Origin: CAYNFH01 sp964396385
GTDB taxonomy: Bacteria > Armatimonadota > Chthonomonadetes > Chthonomonadales > CAJBBX01
Direction: 5' to 3'
Assembly (NCBI GenBank): GCA_964396385.1
Contig: CAYNFH010000026.1
Location: forward strand, 1-41,435
DNA: 41,435 nucleotides
Shown here: one piece after another, positions 15,743-24,285 of the stretch
How positions within the stretch are numbered: position 1 is the stretch's first letter
Layout of the letters: the number at the start of each line of letters is the position of its first letter
Made by a program: the position numbers and the translations under genes
The notes under the pieces: model-generated
Databases searched by the model: none
Seen by the model: only the letters and a program-made list of their open reading frames with translations
What the model was told of the DNA's origin: nothing

Positions 15743-16390
15743 TCAAGGGATTCCGAGGACGGTGGCCAGGTTAGTGGGGTCGTCACAGAGGAGCTCAGGC
15801 TGTTCGGCCAGAAGCAGGTCGCGAGGAGCCGCTCCCCAGGTCACCGCACAGCGGCGGACTCCGGCGGCGCGGCCCGCCCGCAGATCGTGGACCGTGTCGC
15901 CGATAAATATCGCCTGGCCAGGGGGCCGGTCCAACCAGCGCAAGGCCAGCAGCACCGCTTCCGGATCCGGCTTGGGTCGGGTGACGTGGTCCGCGGACAC
16001 GACCGCATCCAGGAATGGCTGGATGCCGAGCCGGGGTAGTGTGTTCGCCAGCTCCTCCTCGTTCTTGGAGGTGACGAGCCCCGTGGGATGGCCCGCTTGA
16101 CGCCCTTGGATGAGCGCGTCGATGGCCGGTTGAACGATCCGCTCGCGGTTGCGGTTAGCCTCGTAATAGCGAATAAACTCCTCCTCCATCGCGGAGGGGT
16201 CTACCCCGCATGCGGCTGGATCACCGAGGACGCGCACCTGCTCGGAGAGGGGCGTCCCGATGATGGCGCGGATCTCCTCCGGCGGCAGCGTCCGCCCCAT
16301 GAACCGCCGGTAGACGTGGTCCAGAGACTCCACGATGAGGCTGGTGGTGTCGATGAGCGTCCCGTCGATGTCCCACAGGAATGCAATCAC
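15743..16390 (-). CDS. HAD-superfamily hydrolase, phosphoglycolate-phosphatase-like
   Basis: A 215-residue HAD phosphatase. Motif I is WDIDGTLID with nucleophile D7 and acid/base D9; motif II is the threonine/serine in GLVTSKNEEE; motif III lysine is in RPKPDPEAVLLAL; motif IV is FIGDTVHDLRAG. The helical cap (residues about 15-90) is that of Gph/PGP-type enzymes. It begins with GTG 16390, three bases after the purM stop, so the two are co-transcribed and probably coupled. In a purine operon it may be a nucleotide or phosphoglycolate phosphatase; the substrate cannot be told from sequence. Confidence 0.88.
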   Translation of the reverse strand: MIAFLWDIDGTLIDTTSLIVESLDHVYRRFMGRTLPPEEIRAIIGTPLSEQVRVLGDPAACGVDPSAMEEEFIRYYEANRNRERIVQPAIDALIQGRQAGHPTGLVTSKNEEELANTLPRLGIQPFLDAVVSADHVTRPKPDPEAVLLALRWLDRPPGQAIFIGDTVHDLRAGRAAGVRRCAVTWGAAPRDLLLAEQPELLCDDPTNLATVLGIP

Positions 16391-16392
16391 TG

Positions 16393-17433
16393 CTACAAGA
16401 TGTCGACTTCCGGGACGCCGCGATGGACCTCGCCGATGAGGCCGGCGGACTCGCCCGATCCGGTCAGCCTGGTGAGTGCCTCACTGGCGTACTCCGGCGC
16501 GACGATCAGCACGAATCCGATGCCCATGTTAAAGGTACGGAACATCTCGGAATCCGGCACACGCCCCAGCTCCTGGATCAGATGGAAGATAGGCGGAGCG
16601 GTCCACAGGAGACGGTCGATGGTAACGCTGCAGTCCGGGGGAAGAATGCGTGGGATGTTGTCGTAGAACCCGCCTCCGGTGATGTGTGCCATGCCCTTGA
16701 CCGGCAGCGCATCCAGCAGCGGCAGCACGGAGCCGGTGTAGCACCGGTGCGGGGCCAGCAGAGCGTCGGCAACAGATGGGCCACCCAGAGCGGTGGGGGT
16801 CGATTCCAGGGGCAGGCCCGCTTGTTCAAAGAGTACGTGCCGGGCGAGTGAGAAGCCGTTGGTGTGCAGGCCGCTGGAGCCCAGGCCGATCACCTTGTCG
16901 CCGGGCGCGATGGCGCGGCCGTCTACGATCCGGTCCCGCTCCACGATGCCTACGATACAGCCGGCCAGGTCGTACTCGCCCTCCGGGTAGAGACCAGGCA
17001 TCTCCGCCGTTTCGCCCCCAATGAGCGCGCAGCCCGCCTGCTTGCATCCCTCGGCCGCGCCCCGCACCACTTCCACCAGCACGTCCGGAGAGAGCCGGGC
17101 CGTGGCAAAGTAGTCCAGGAAGAAGAGCGGCCGGGCCCCCTGGACCAGGATGTCGTTGGCGCAGTGGGCGACCAGGTCCGCGCCCACCGTTTCGTGCTTG
17201 CCGACGGCCACCGCCACCTTTACTTTGGTGCCGACACCATCGATACTGGAGACCAATACGGCGTCCCGGTACCGCTGCCAATCCACCGCGAAGATCCCGC
17301 CGAAGCTGCCCACGTCCGTGAGCACGCCGGGGGTGAACGTGGAGCGGACGTGGTCCCTCATGCGGAGCACGGCCGTGTTCATCGCGTCGATGTCCACGCC
17401 CGCGTCGCGGTAGGTGGTTGGCCGGTCAGACAT
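16393..17433 (-). CDS. purM: Phosphoribosylformylglycinamidine cyclo-ligase (AIR synthetase)
   Basis: A 346-residue enzyme of de novo purine synthesis, closing formylglycinamidine ribonucleotide to aminoimidazole ribonucleotide with ATP. It begins YRDAGVDIDA and contains the PurM hallmarks SSIDGVGTKVKVA (about 63-75), HCANDILVQGA, GGETAEMPG, GLGSSGLHTNG and HITGGGFYDNIPR. Length is typical. The start, ATG 17433, lies directly beside a heptamer repeat that occupies the spacer to the upstream gene. No other purine genes lie next to it; the HAD hydrolase follows at a 2-base gap. Confidence 0.97.
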   Translation of the reverse strand: MSDRPTTYRDAGVDIDAMNTAVLRMRDHVRSTFTPGVLTDVGSFGGIFAVDWQRYRDAVLVSSIDGVGTKVKVAVAVGKHETVGADLVAHCANDILVQGARPLFFLDYFATARLSPDVLVEVVRGAAEGCKQAGCALIGGETAEMPGLYPEGEYDLAGCIVGIVERDRIVDGRAIAPGDKVIGLGSSGLHTNGFSLARHVLFEQAGLPLESTPTALGGPSVADALLAPHRCYTGSVLPLLDALPVKGMAHITGGGFYDNIPRILPPDCSVTIDRLLWTAPPIFHLIQELGRVPDSEMFRTFNMGIGFVLIVAPEYASEALTRLTGSGESAGLIGEVHRGVPEVDIL

Positions 17434-17435
17434 TA

Positions 17436-17492
17436 GGTGAGAGGTGAGAGGTGAGGGGTGAGAGGTAGGAATTCATCCTTCATCCCTCATCC
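17436..17492. repeat. Composite element: four GGTGAGA plus three TTCATCC heptamers
   Basis: GGTGAGA units occupy 17436-17463 (third unit GGTGAGG), then GGTAGGAA, then TTCATCC, TTCATCC, CTCATCC at 17472-17492. The two arms are not complementary to one another; each is known from other loci in the window. The element exactly fills the space between the purM start (17433) and the stop of the next gene (17494). Confidence 0.85.
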
Positions 17493-17493
17493 T

Positions 17494-18222
17494 TTAGCTT
17501 GCCAGGTACTGCCGGAAGGTGACGCCCTCCGCCAGCGAGCCCTCGAAGCGGCCGATGATCTCCGTCCCGCGCGTAACGGTGCCGGAGACCTCGCCGCTGG
17601 GCTCGATCCGCATGCGGCCCACGTTGCCACGGTTATCGGAGAGGGAGGCGGAGCCGTAGACCTGGGTGCGCGGGCGAGCGGTGATCAAAAGGTTGCCGTT
17701 GAATTCCAGGTCGGATTCAATGCTGGCGAAGTAACCATTGTCGAACCGGATGGAGATGGTGTCCGGCGTGCGCATGTGCACTCTTGGGCCGCTGAATCGG
17801 GAAGAGCTGAGGCGGCGGCTTCCGGACACGCGGGCCACACCGGGGATCTCGACATCGAACTGCCAGCGGGCTTCGGGCTCGTGCGCCGTGGTGATAACCG
17901 TGGCGGTAGCGCCCCCGCGGTCACTGCCGATCTTACGCTCGTAACCGATGGCATCGATGGCGGGCGGCCCTGTAATGCCGGCGGCAGCTTGATGCGCCAC
18001 GTTGATCAGGTAGGCGGCGCAGCCTGCCAGGGCGTTTTCGCTCTCGGTGATCCCGTACTGGGCCGCGTCCTCCAGATGTCGGGCGTCCAGCAGCGCGGTC
18101 CCCAGCCGCTCCGCGGCGTTGATGCGCTTACTGCCCACGTAGCGTGCGCCCGCGGTCGCCACCGCCGCGCCACCTGCTACGGCGGCCACGCCAATGGCGC
18201 GCCTCAGTATGGTGTTAAGCAT
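17494..18222 (-). CDS. Hypothetical membrane-anchored protein, 242 residues
   Basis: I do not recognise a family. The protein starts MLNTILRRAIGVAAVAGGAA, a positively charged start followed by a single hydrophobic helix, then a soluble part with a beta-rich C-terminal half (FNGNLLITARPRTQVYGSA, SGEVSGTVTRG, about residues 175-225) resembling a repeated beta-sheet or lipid-binding barrel. Start ATG 18222 is well supported by GGAGGAGG about 8 bases upstream. The hydrophobic start suggests membrane tethering or export. It lies upstream of purM on the same strand, separated by a repeat element. Confidence 0.75.
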   Translation of the reverse strand: MLNTILRRAIGVAAVAGGAAVATAGARYVGSKRINAAERLGTALLDARHLEDAAQYGITESENALAGCAAYLINVAHQAAAGITGPPAIDAIGYERKIGSDRGGATATVITTAHEPEARWQFDVEIPGVARVSGSRRLSSSRFSGPRVHMRTPDTISIRFDNGYFASIESDLEFNGNLLITARPRTQVYGSASLSDNRGNVGRMRIEPSGEVSGTVTRGTEIIGRFEGSLAEGVTFRQYLAS

Positions 18223-18369
18223 TCTGTTGTCCTCCTCCGGTAGCGGCGAGCCATCGCGGCCGCCGCAGTTGACAGACGAGCAGGCGCGAGGGACGGTTTC
18301 CCCACTTCCCGGAGCGGTGGATTCAGAGATAGGATACCCGCAGAACGGAAGGGGCGAGGGGAAGACTCC

Positions 18370-18420
18370 GGAGTCGAGAGTCTGGAGTCGAGAGACCGGA
18401 TTCCGGAATCGCCGGGTCGC
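18370..18420. repeat. Heptamer element (GGAGTCG/AGAGTCT type) with CCGGATTCCGG core
   Basis: Four heptamers GGAGTCG, AGAGTCT, GGAGTCG and AGAGACC (18370-18397) run into GGATTCCGG, giving the full core ACCGGATTCCGG. To the right, GAATCGCC, GGGTCGCC and ACATCTCC form a weaker octamer-like arm. It lies in the spacer between the FGE-domain gene and the unknown membrane protein. Confidence 0.75.
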
Positions 18421-18441
18421 CACATCTCCGCGTCGGTTCGT

Positions 18442-20433
18442 CTACCGGGCGCAGCGGAAGCCGACGGGCAGGAAGTACATGAGCTGCGGTCCGGGGATGG
18501 CGGTTACCTCGGCACGGTCGACCGGTATATCGAGGGCCATCTCCCGGCGGAAGTGGTGGGGCATCGCCGTCCACACCTGAAACCCCGCCGGGCGGTTGAA
18601 CGGCCCGTACGGGTTCTGCCCGCGGAGGGTCATCGCAGCCGTCTCCTGAGCGTCGCCGGTCATGGCCAGCCGCCAACCCACAATCGGCCACATGAACTGC
18701 GTGGTCTCGCTCAAGTTCGACCAGAGCAGCAGCTCCTCGTTGGTGGGTCCAATCATCTCTCGGCGGAACAGACGAGACAGGGCGGGCAGGCCGCGCGAGT
18801 CGTACACCGCCCGGATCTGCTGCGGCAGCCACGGCTGATCCTGCTTCGGCTTGGCCGGGATCCACTGCATCTCCATGTACCTCGCGTTGCCCATGGCGGG
18901 CAGGCCGGGTGTCGGCATCACCAGCTCGGAAGCGTTCAGCCCCATGTCCATGGCGCCGCAGGGGCTGACGTCGTACTCCCGCGTTCCTACCGGCCGGACA
19001 TAGAACGGCTCGCGCCACATGTTCCAAACCTCGTCGAACACGCTGTTGATCGCCTGGAGCGACCACTGGGACACCTCGAGCATGCCCCGGTTCTGTGCAA
19101 TCCAGGGCAGCCGGTTCCAGCCGCCGTAGAAGGTCCCCTGCTGCTGAAGCTCCCGATGCTCGCGCAGGAACTCGCTGTGGAGGGCCGTCACCTTCTCCCA
19201 GGCGCTCTGCCGGTCATGAATGTAGTTTGCCGCCCACGTGGAAGGGACCGCGTCCCCCCGTGGTCCGAACGCGGCCATGCACCACTCGTACGGCGTGGGG
19301 AGCCGCTTCCCGCGCCAGTGCGCGTATCCAATAGCGCCGGGCAGCGGCACGCCTAAGACGGGGCAGCGCGCCAGCTCGGAAGGGAATGGAGGCTCCGTGG
19401 GGTACTCGGCCCACGTCCATGGATAGTAGTTGCTGCGGAAGCCGAGCCGCTTCTTGTCTGCCTTAGGAAGGCTGAGCCAGTAGGCCAGGTACTCCTCGTT
19501 CGTGACCTCGAACTCATCGATCTGGAAGGGAGCTACGCTGGCCAGCGCCCCGCCTTCCATGTCCGGCTGCTCCGTCTGGACGGCTAGGGGCAGGAAGAGC
19601 CGTCCGCCGGATACCTCTACCATGGGGCTGAATCGGACACCGGCCTCCTCCGGGGGAGTCAGCGGCTCCGCGGTTGGCAGGGGTGTGACGCAGTTGGTGG
19701 TTCGGTCCAGGGCAGACATAGAGGCCATCCGGGCGACCGGACCCGTGGACGTGGTCACCATGCCGATGGCGTAGCCGTGTGGACCAACCACCGCGGCCCC
19801 CCACTCCGCCTTCGGGATGGGCTGGATGAATTGGACGGATGCCGACTTCCTATCCACTTCGCTCGTGGGCGTGAGCCGCGCCTCCTGCCGCTGAGGACGG
19901 CTAAAATGGCCTGACGCGAGATCCCAGACGCTCCAGACCACCTGCACCGGATCCTCCGGCTTCAGCGCGTCCGGCAGGAGCGTCAGGAGCGCCGGGGCGT
20001 TGAAGTCATCCAACTTTAGGACTGCGTACGGCGCGTCCTTGGGAAAGAAGCGAGGCCGGCGCCCCGGCGCCCGTTTCTCCTTCGGCGTGCCAGGATTGGT
20101 GATGACCGTGACGGCCTGCTGCCCGGCGGTCTCGGACTGCCCGGCCACGCGCATGGAGTAGGAGAAGAGGTCGGCGGGCGCGAGCACAAAGCCGTCCGAG
20201 CGGAGCAGGAGACCGTTGCCGTGCCGTGCCTGGCGCGTGGCCCCGTCTCGAGCGGTGTTGACCACCTCGATTCCGACTAGCGCCTGGTCGATACTGCCGA
20301 GCAGCGGACCGGTGTCCTGGCGAACGCCTCCCACGTCTGTGGCCTGCTGGAGAGGGGCGGAACGTGCCGGTATAAATAGCAGGAAAAGACAGGGGAGAAG
20401 GGTGAAGAGCTCGCGAATACGGTTCCGGATCAT
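18442..20433 (-). CDS. Secreted protein with degenerate trypsin-like and FGE-sulfatase (SUMF1-type) domains
   Basis: A 663-residue protein with a signal peptide (RNRIRELFTLLPCLFLLF, cleavage likely after ARSA near residue 26). Residues about 50-230 look like a trypsin-like domain: GNGLLLRSDGFVLAPADLF occupies the place of GSGFVI...TNAHVV, without the histidine, and no GNSGGP is present, so it is probably inactive. From about residue 300 the FGE-sulfatase fold follows: FQIDEFEVTNEEYLAYW, GAIGYAHWRGKRLPTPYEW and the terminal LPVGFRCAR. Formylglycine-generating and EgtB-type enzymes share this fold; I cannot confirm the paired cysteines or metal ligands needed for catalysis. Likely a periplasmic structural or ligand-binding protein. 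Divergent from the glycosyltransferase gene. Confidence 0.75.
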   Translation of the reverse strand: MIRNRIRELFTLLPCLFLLFIPARSAPLQQATDVGGVRQDTGPLLGSIDQALVGIEVVNTARDGATRQARHGNGLLLRSDGFVLAPADLFSYSMRVAGQSETAGQQAVTVITNPGTPKEKRAPGRRPRFFPKDAPYAVLKLDDFNAPALLTLLPDALKPEDPVQVVWSVWDLASGHFSRPQRQEARLTPTSEVDRKSASVQFIQPIPKAEWGAAVVGPHGYAIGMVTTSTGPVARMASMSALDRTTNCVTPLPTAEPLTPPEEAGVRFSPMVEVSGGRLFLPLAVQTEQPDMEGGALASVAPFQIDEFEVTNEEYLAYWLSLPKADKKRLGFRSNYYPWTWAEYPTEPPFPSELARCPVLGVPLPGAIGYAHWRGKRLPTPYEWCMAAFGPRGDAVPSTWAANYIHDRQSAWEKVTALHSEFLREHRELQQQGTFYGGWNRLPWIAQNRGMLEVSQWSLQAINSVFDEVWNMWREPFYVRPVGTREYDVSPCGAMDMGLNASELVMPTPGLPAMGNARYMEMQWIPAKPKQDQPWLPQQIRAVYDSRGLPALSRLFRREMIGPTNEELLLWSNLSETTQFMWPIVGWRLAMTGDAQETAAMTLRGQNPYGPFNRPAGFQVWTAMPHHFRREMALDIPVDRAEVTAIPGPQLMYFLPVGFRCAR

Positions 20434-20723
20434 GCCAATTGGACTTTCGTAGTGGAGCGGTGGTTACAGTCGGTTTCAGGGTGCCGCGGTCGTACGGCGG
20501 CCCAAATCACGGGAACAACCGGGCCGTCCTGGCCGTCCTATGTCCAGCTATACGCTAAGACGGCCTCGATTAAGTACCGCATATCGGCGGAAGTGTTTCG
20601 CCCTGCCCACGCAGGCAGTACGCGTCAGTTCCTCGCTTCGTTTATGTTTGGTTTCAATGCGCTAAGCTCGCGCGTCCGGCGCACTGCCCGGCCGCCGCCG
20701 CGCTCTCACGAAGGAGATTTTGC
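20434..20723. other. Divergent intergenic region
   Basis: About 290 bases separate two divergently transcribed genes and should hold both promoters. I see a good ribosome site (AAGGAG) before the plus-strand gene, but no -35/-10 pair that stands out on either strand and no repeat element. No coding sequence is supported. Confidence 0.5.
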
Positions 20724-21989
20724 ATGAGCGTTGACTTCGACCTGATAGTCGCATCCCACCTCCGCTGGAGCTTCGTCTGGCAGCGACCTCAGCAGCTACT
20801 CTCCCGCCTGGCGTGCCATCGCCAGATCCTATTCGTGGAAGAGCCCGTTTACATCGACTCCGCTTCGGAAGACGCCGTGCCGGAGCTGGAGCAGGTAGCG
20901 GACAACATCACCGTTCTCAAGCCCCAGGTAATGCGCCCCGAGCGCGAGGGCACTCCCATCTGGGAAGACCACGCCAACATTGCGCGCCAGGTTCGCTACG
21001 CCATGAGGCTGCTGCGCATCCGTGACCGCGCGCTGTGGTTCTATACGCCTCTCCCGGAGTTCCTTCTCCATGCCGTGGAGCCGGACCTGATGGTCTACGA
21101 CGTGATGGACGAGCTCTCCAATTTCAAGTTCGCACCGCCGCAGCTCCGGCAGCAGGAGGCGCGATTGCTGCGCCGGGCCGATGTTGTGTTCACCGGCGGC
21201 GCGAGCCTGTATGAGGCCAAGCTGCCGTTCAACCCCAACACGCACCTGTTTGCCAGCGGGGTGGATGAGGCCCACTATGCAACCGCGTGCGATGACGCTA
21301 CTGCGGTGCCGGAGGCGGTGTCGCGTATCCCGACGCCGCGCGCCACCTACATCGGCGTGATCGACGAACGGCTGGACTACGACATCATTCGCGCTATGGC
21401 GGAAAGTCGGCCCGAGGTGCATTTCCTCATGGTGGGACCCGTAGTGAAGGTGGACCCGGGCTCGCTGCCGAAGGCGCCCAACCTGCACTACCTTGGCCAG
21501 CAGGCGTACAAGGACCTGCCCTGCATCCTGAAAGGCTCGCAGATCTGCCTGATGCCGTTTGCGATGAATGACGCGACGAAGTTCATCAGTCCGACCAAGA
21601 CGCTCGAGTACATGGCGACCCACCGGCCGATCGTGAGCACACCTGTGCGGGACGTTGAGCGCTTCTACAGCGACATCGTCTATATGGCGCACGACTCGGA
21701 GGAGTTTACCGCACAGGTCGATGCCGCCCTGCGCGAGGCGCCGGAGGAGCGGGCGCGCCGCCAAATGCGCGAGGACAAGATCCTGGCCGAGCACTCCTGG
21801 GACGCCATCGCGGACAACATGAACCGGTTGATGGAGACCGCCTACGCGCGGAGGCACCGTCTAGTAGCGCCTAGGTTTGCCCGGACTGCGTCCGCCGCAC
21901 CCGCCGCCGCGGCAATACCTGCCCGTGGGGCCGTACCCGCTTCGGGCACGGCGACCGTTGGACTGAGCGAGCCGAGCCTGCCAGGGTAG
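20724..21989 (+). CDS. Glycosyltransferase, GT4/GT1-like (GT-B fold)
   Basis: A 421-residue GT-B glycosyltransferase. The start has HLRWSFVWQRPQQLLSRLA, typical of the YpjH-like group that often sits with UDP-galactopyranose mutase or capsule genes. The C-terminal domain has YIGVIDERLDYDII (about 205-220), a nucleotide-sugar region LMPFAMNDATKFISPTKTLEYMA (about 272-294, with the E of the E-x7-E motif) and IVSTPVRDVERFY. The last 40 residues are Ala/Pro rich and probably disordered. Ribosome site AAGGAG lies 7 bases before ATG 20724. It likely adds a sugar to an envelope glycan; donor and acceptor are unknown. A GTAAATGG-type repeat follows the stop. Confidence 0.85.
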   Translation: MSVDFDLIVASHLRWSFVWQRPQQLLSRLACHRQILFVEEPVYIDSASEDAVPELEQVADNITVLKPQVMRPEREGTPIWEDHANIARQVRYAMRLLRIRDRALWFYTPLPEFLLHAVEPDLMVYDVMDELSNFKFAPPQLRQQEARLLRRADVVFTGGASLYEAKLPFNPNTHLFASGVDEAHYATACDDATAVPEAVSRIPTPRATYIGVIDERLDYDIIRAMAESRPEVHFLMVGPVVKVDPGSLPKAPNLHYLGQQAYKDLPCILKGSQICLMPFAMNDATKFISPTKTLEYMATHRPIVSTPVRDVERFYSDIVYMAHDSEEFTAQVDAALREAPEERARRQMREDKILAEHSWDAIADNMNRLMETAYARRHRLVAPRFARTASAAPAAAAIPARGAVPASGTATVGLSEPSLPG

Positions 21990-21993
21990 TTCA

Positions 21994-22057
21994 GTAAATG
22001 GGTAAATGGGTGTACGCCCGGATCTCGCCAGGTACACCCATTTACTCACTTACCCAG
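21994..22057. repeat. Three-plus-three octamer inverted element (GTAAATGG type)
   Basis: Left arm GTAAATGG, GTAAATGG, GTGTACGC; core CCGGATCTCGCCAG; right arm GTACACCC, ATTTACTC, ACTTACCC. It is the second copy of the arm type at 2732-2808, some 19 kb away, with one fewer unit on each side. It lies between the glycosyltransferase stop and the next gene's ribosome site. Confidence 0.85.
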
Positions 22058-22078
22058 GTTCTTGAGAGGTAGCAAGCA

Positions 22079-22882
22079 ATGGAAGCAAGAGCCGTTACGC
22101 CGGATATCATGGTCCTGAGGGATATGGAGGAGCGCGCCATCCTGGTGCGTGGGAATGAGTACGCCACGGCCATTGGCGTTCCCCCGAACAAGGAGGTCGT
22201 GGACCGGCTCCTGGCGGCCAGCCGTGAGGTAGCCGGAGGCGCCCTCAACCTGGCCATTCTCACCCGGCATCCTTCCGGTTTTGAGACGGGTGTGCGCGAT
22301 CGCGCCGGCCAGCCGGATTGGCCGTTCGACGATGCGCCGCAGTCGCCCTTGGGCCGGCGGATCCGGGTACGCCGGATCCGCGACGCGGAGACGGTGTACG
22401 ACGATACGGGCCGCGCGTTCCACTGCGAGGCGTGTGAGGGTAGGGGAGCCGCGCTGGCCGTGCATATTGAGCCGGACAACGTGCTCGTCGTGGACGATGA
22501 TCTGCGGCCGGATATGCCGCCGGAGGTGGTGCCTGGTGCCGTAGCGGATGCCATTCGCCGCTACGAGGTGTGGCGGGCCTCCGCGCCGCAGGTGATTGTC
22601 CCGGCGTCCGGGATTCCCATCGCGGGGGACGAGGCCATGCGCATGCTGGACCGCAGCGTGGAGTATCTGCGCAGCCTTCGCGAGCAGGTCCACGTTCAGA
22701 TGACGGGGAACCGTTTCCCGTGGGAACGCCTTGTCCATACGCTCCCTTGCTGCCGGTTCTGGACGGCGTGTGAGGCATCTCCCACACTTGCGAAGCGACA
22801 CCGCTACAACGTTCGAGAGATGGCGGCGGACGTGATGCTCGCCTTCCAGCCGGACGCCGGCATCGCCTACCTGGCCGCCTAG
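22079..22882 (+). CDS. Hypothetical protein, 267 residues
   Basis: I do not recognise this protein. It is soluble, without a signal peptide or membrane helix. It reads MEARAVTPDIMVLRDMEERA, then contains an HCEACEGRG stretch (about residues 118-126), where CxxC plus GRG recalls half a zinc finger but without a partner pair, and later VHIEPDNVLVVDDDLRPD. The C-terminal third is acidic-helical with HTLPCCRFWTACEA. GAGAGG lies about 10 bases upstream of ATG 22079. It sits between two repeat elements in a plus-strand series that includes a glycosyltransferase and a metallo-hydrolase; no functional link is evident. Confidence 0.75.
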   Translation: MEARAVTPDIMVLRDMEERAILVRGNEYATAIGVPPNKEVVDRLLAASREVAGGALNLAILTRHPSGFETGVRDRAGQPDWPFDDAPQSPLGRRIRVRRIRDAETVYDDTGRAFHCEACEGRGAALAVHIEPDNVLVVDDDLRPDMPPEVVPGAVADAIRRYEVWRASAPQVIVPASGIPIAGDEAMRMLDRSVEYLRSLREQVHVQMTGNRFPWERLVHTLPCCRFWTACEASPTLAKRHRYNVREMAADVMLAFQPDAGIAYLAA

Positions 22883-22892
22883 TAGACTGCGG

Positions 22893-22966
22893 GTATTCAG
22901 GTGTTCAGGTGTTCAGGTGTTCAGGTCCGGATTCCTGAAGACCCGAACACCTGAACACCTGAAGAC
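22893..22966. repeat. Near-perfect four-plus-four octamer inverted element (GTGTTCAG type)
   Basis: The clearest copy. Left: GTATTCAG then GTGTTCAG three times (22893-22924). Core: GTCCGGATTC (22925-22934). Right: CTGAAGAC, CCGAACAC, CTGAACAC, CTGAAGAC (22935-22966). CTGAACAC is the exact reverse complement of GTGTTCAG. It fills the spacer before the metallo-hydrolase gene. Confidence 0.92.
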
Positions 22967-22972
22967 CAACCT

Positions 22973-23623
22973 ATGTCGAGCTCCCAACATCCCCTGACGG
23001 TTCTCCGCTTCCCGGTAGGGCCGCTCGACAATAACACCTATCTGGTCGCGGATGAGACCACCTCTACCGCGATCATCGTGGATCCCTCCTTCGACAGCCG
23101 GCCCGTTTGGAACGTAGTCGGCGAGCGGGGCTGGCGGATCTCCCTGGTGGTCAACACCCACGGCCACGTCGACCACGTAGTGGAGAACGTCTACTTCGTG
23201 GAGCAGTCGGGGGCGCCACTGGCGCTCCACCAGGCGGACGAGTTCCTTCTGGATCTGCTGCCGGAACAGGCTGCCTGGCTTGGCGTTGCGCCTCCGCCTG
23301 CCACAAGCCCCTCAGTCTGGCTGGAAGACGGCCAATCCGTAACCGTGGGCGACGGCCGGCTGGCGGTAACGCACACGCCCGGCCATTCTCCCGGCAGCGT
23401 AACGCTGATCGGGCCGGGCTTTGCCCTCGTTGGCGACGTCCTGTTCGCGGGCAGCGTCGGCCGTACGGACCTGCCGGGCGGGGATGCGCGCCAGCTCCTC
23501 GATTCCATCCGGTCGCGCCTTCTGGTCCTGCCGGAAGAGACGGCGGTATGGCCGGGCCACGGTCCGCCCACGACTATCGGCGAAGAGCGCCGCACGAATC
23601 CGTTCCTTGTCGAGAGAGGCTGA
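22973..23623 (+). CDS. Metallo-beta-lactamase-fold hydrolase, glyoxalase II-like
   Basis: A 216-residue MBL-fold protein. The metal motif is NTHGHVDHV at about residues 60-68 (HxHxDH), the second metal histidine is in HTPGHSPGS (about 124-132), the bridging aspartate is in LVGDVLFAGSVGRTDLPGG (about 144-162) and a late histidine is in VWPGHGPPT. The sequence is that of the small glyoxalase-II-like group (YcbL-type) without the substrate-binding C-terminal domain of GloB. It probably hydrolyses a thioester such as S-lactoylglutathione or a related compound. It starts 7 bases after the octamer element and is followed at 7 bases by the DUF1802 gene, so they are likely one transcript. Confidence 0.9.
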   Translation: MSSSQHPLTVLRFPVGPLDNNTYLVADETTSTAIIVDPSFDSRPVWNVVGERGWRISLVVNTHGHVDHVVENVYFVEQSGAPLALHQADEFLLDLLPEQAAWLGVAPPPATSPSVWLEDGQSVTVGDGRLAVTHTPGHSPGSVTLIGPGFALVGDVLFAGSVGRTDLPGGDARQLLDSIRSRLLVLPEETAVWPGHGPPTTIGEERRTNPFLVERG

Positions 23624-23630
23624 GGAGCGC

Positions 23631-24230
23631 ATGAAAGCGGAAAATGACAGGGCGTTCAAGGAGTGGGCCATTGTGTGTCAGGCCCTGAAGGAGGGGCGGC
23701 AGACGGTGCTCGTGCGGAAGGGCGGCATCCGGGAGGAAGAGGGAGTCTTCCGTGTGGACCATCAGGAGTTCTTCCTGATGCCCACCTACGAGCACCAGGA
23801 CCCGCGCCTCCTTCAGCCAACCTACGCGAGCTTACTCGAAGGCCGAGAGACGGCCGGCTTCGACCCCCGCTCCATCACCCTCGAGGCGTACGCCGTCGTG
23901 GACACAGTCCTCCAGGCCCAGGAGGAGCAGCGCGTCAACGCGCTGGCCTCCGAGTTCCTCTGGAACGATGAATACGTGCGGACGCGGTTCGACTACAACC
24001 CGTACGATCCGCTGTACGTGATCTTGCTGCGTGTCTACCGGCTGCCCGCGCCGGTGATCCTGCCGATGCGGCAGGAGTACGGGGGATGCCGCTCCTGGGT
24101 CACGCTGGAGCGCCCGATCTCAACGGCCGGTGCGGTGCCTGCCCTCAGTGATTCCGCTTTCTCTGAACGGCGCGCTGCCGTGCTGGATACACTTGGATCG
24201 GCGAATTCGAGGGGGACTTCTGCCGTATAA
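23631..24230 (+). CDS. DUF1802-family protein
   Basis: A 199-residue protein of the DUF1802 family, recognised by FKEWAIVCQALKEGRQTVLVRKGGI followed by FRVDHQEFFLMPTYEHQ (by position: residues 9-33 and 40-56). The family has no assigned function that I know. ATG 23631 is selected because GGAG lies just upstream and the frame upstream overlaps the metallo-hydrolase gene. No signal peptide or membrane segment is present. The last 30 residues (VPALSDSAFSERRAAV) are not conserved-looking. Its stop lies within a TATAAT sequence that may serve the following signal peptidase gene. Confidence 0.85.
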   Translation: MKAENDRAFKEWAIVCQALKEGRQTVLVRKGGIREEEGVFRVDHQEFFLMPTYEHQDPRLLQPTYASLLEGRETAGFDPRSITLEAYAVVDTVLQAQEEQRVNALASEFLWNDEYVRTRFDYNPYDPLYVILLRVYRLPAPVILPMRQEYGGCRSWVTLERPISTAGAVPALSDSAFSERRAAVLDTLGSANSRGTSAV

Positions 24231-24231
24231 T
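24226..24231 (+). promoter_or_regulatory. Possible -10 box for lepB
   Basis: A perfect TATAAT overlaps the TAA stop of the DUF1802 gene, 54 bases ahead of the lepB ATG. The sequence 17 bases upstream, GAATTC, is a poor -35, so this is a candidate only. Confidence 0.4.
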
Positions 24232-24285
24232 AGGTGAAGATCGAGAGGCGCCTTGTTGCGCCGATCAGACGGTTGCTGAGACGGT

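Noticed and set aside
22893..22966. Short tandem repeats as a CRISPR array
   Set aside because: Units of 7-8 bases are directly adjacent with no spacers and are inverted about a core; no cas genes are present.
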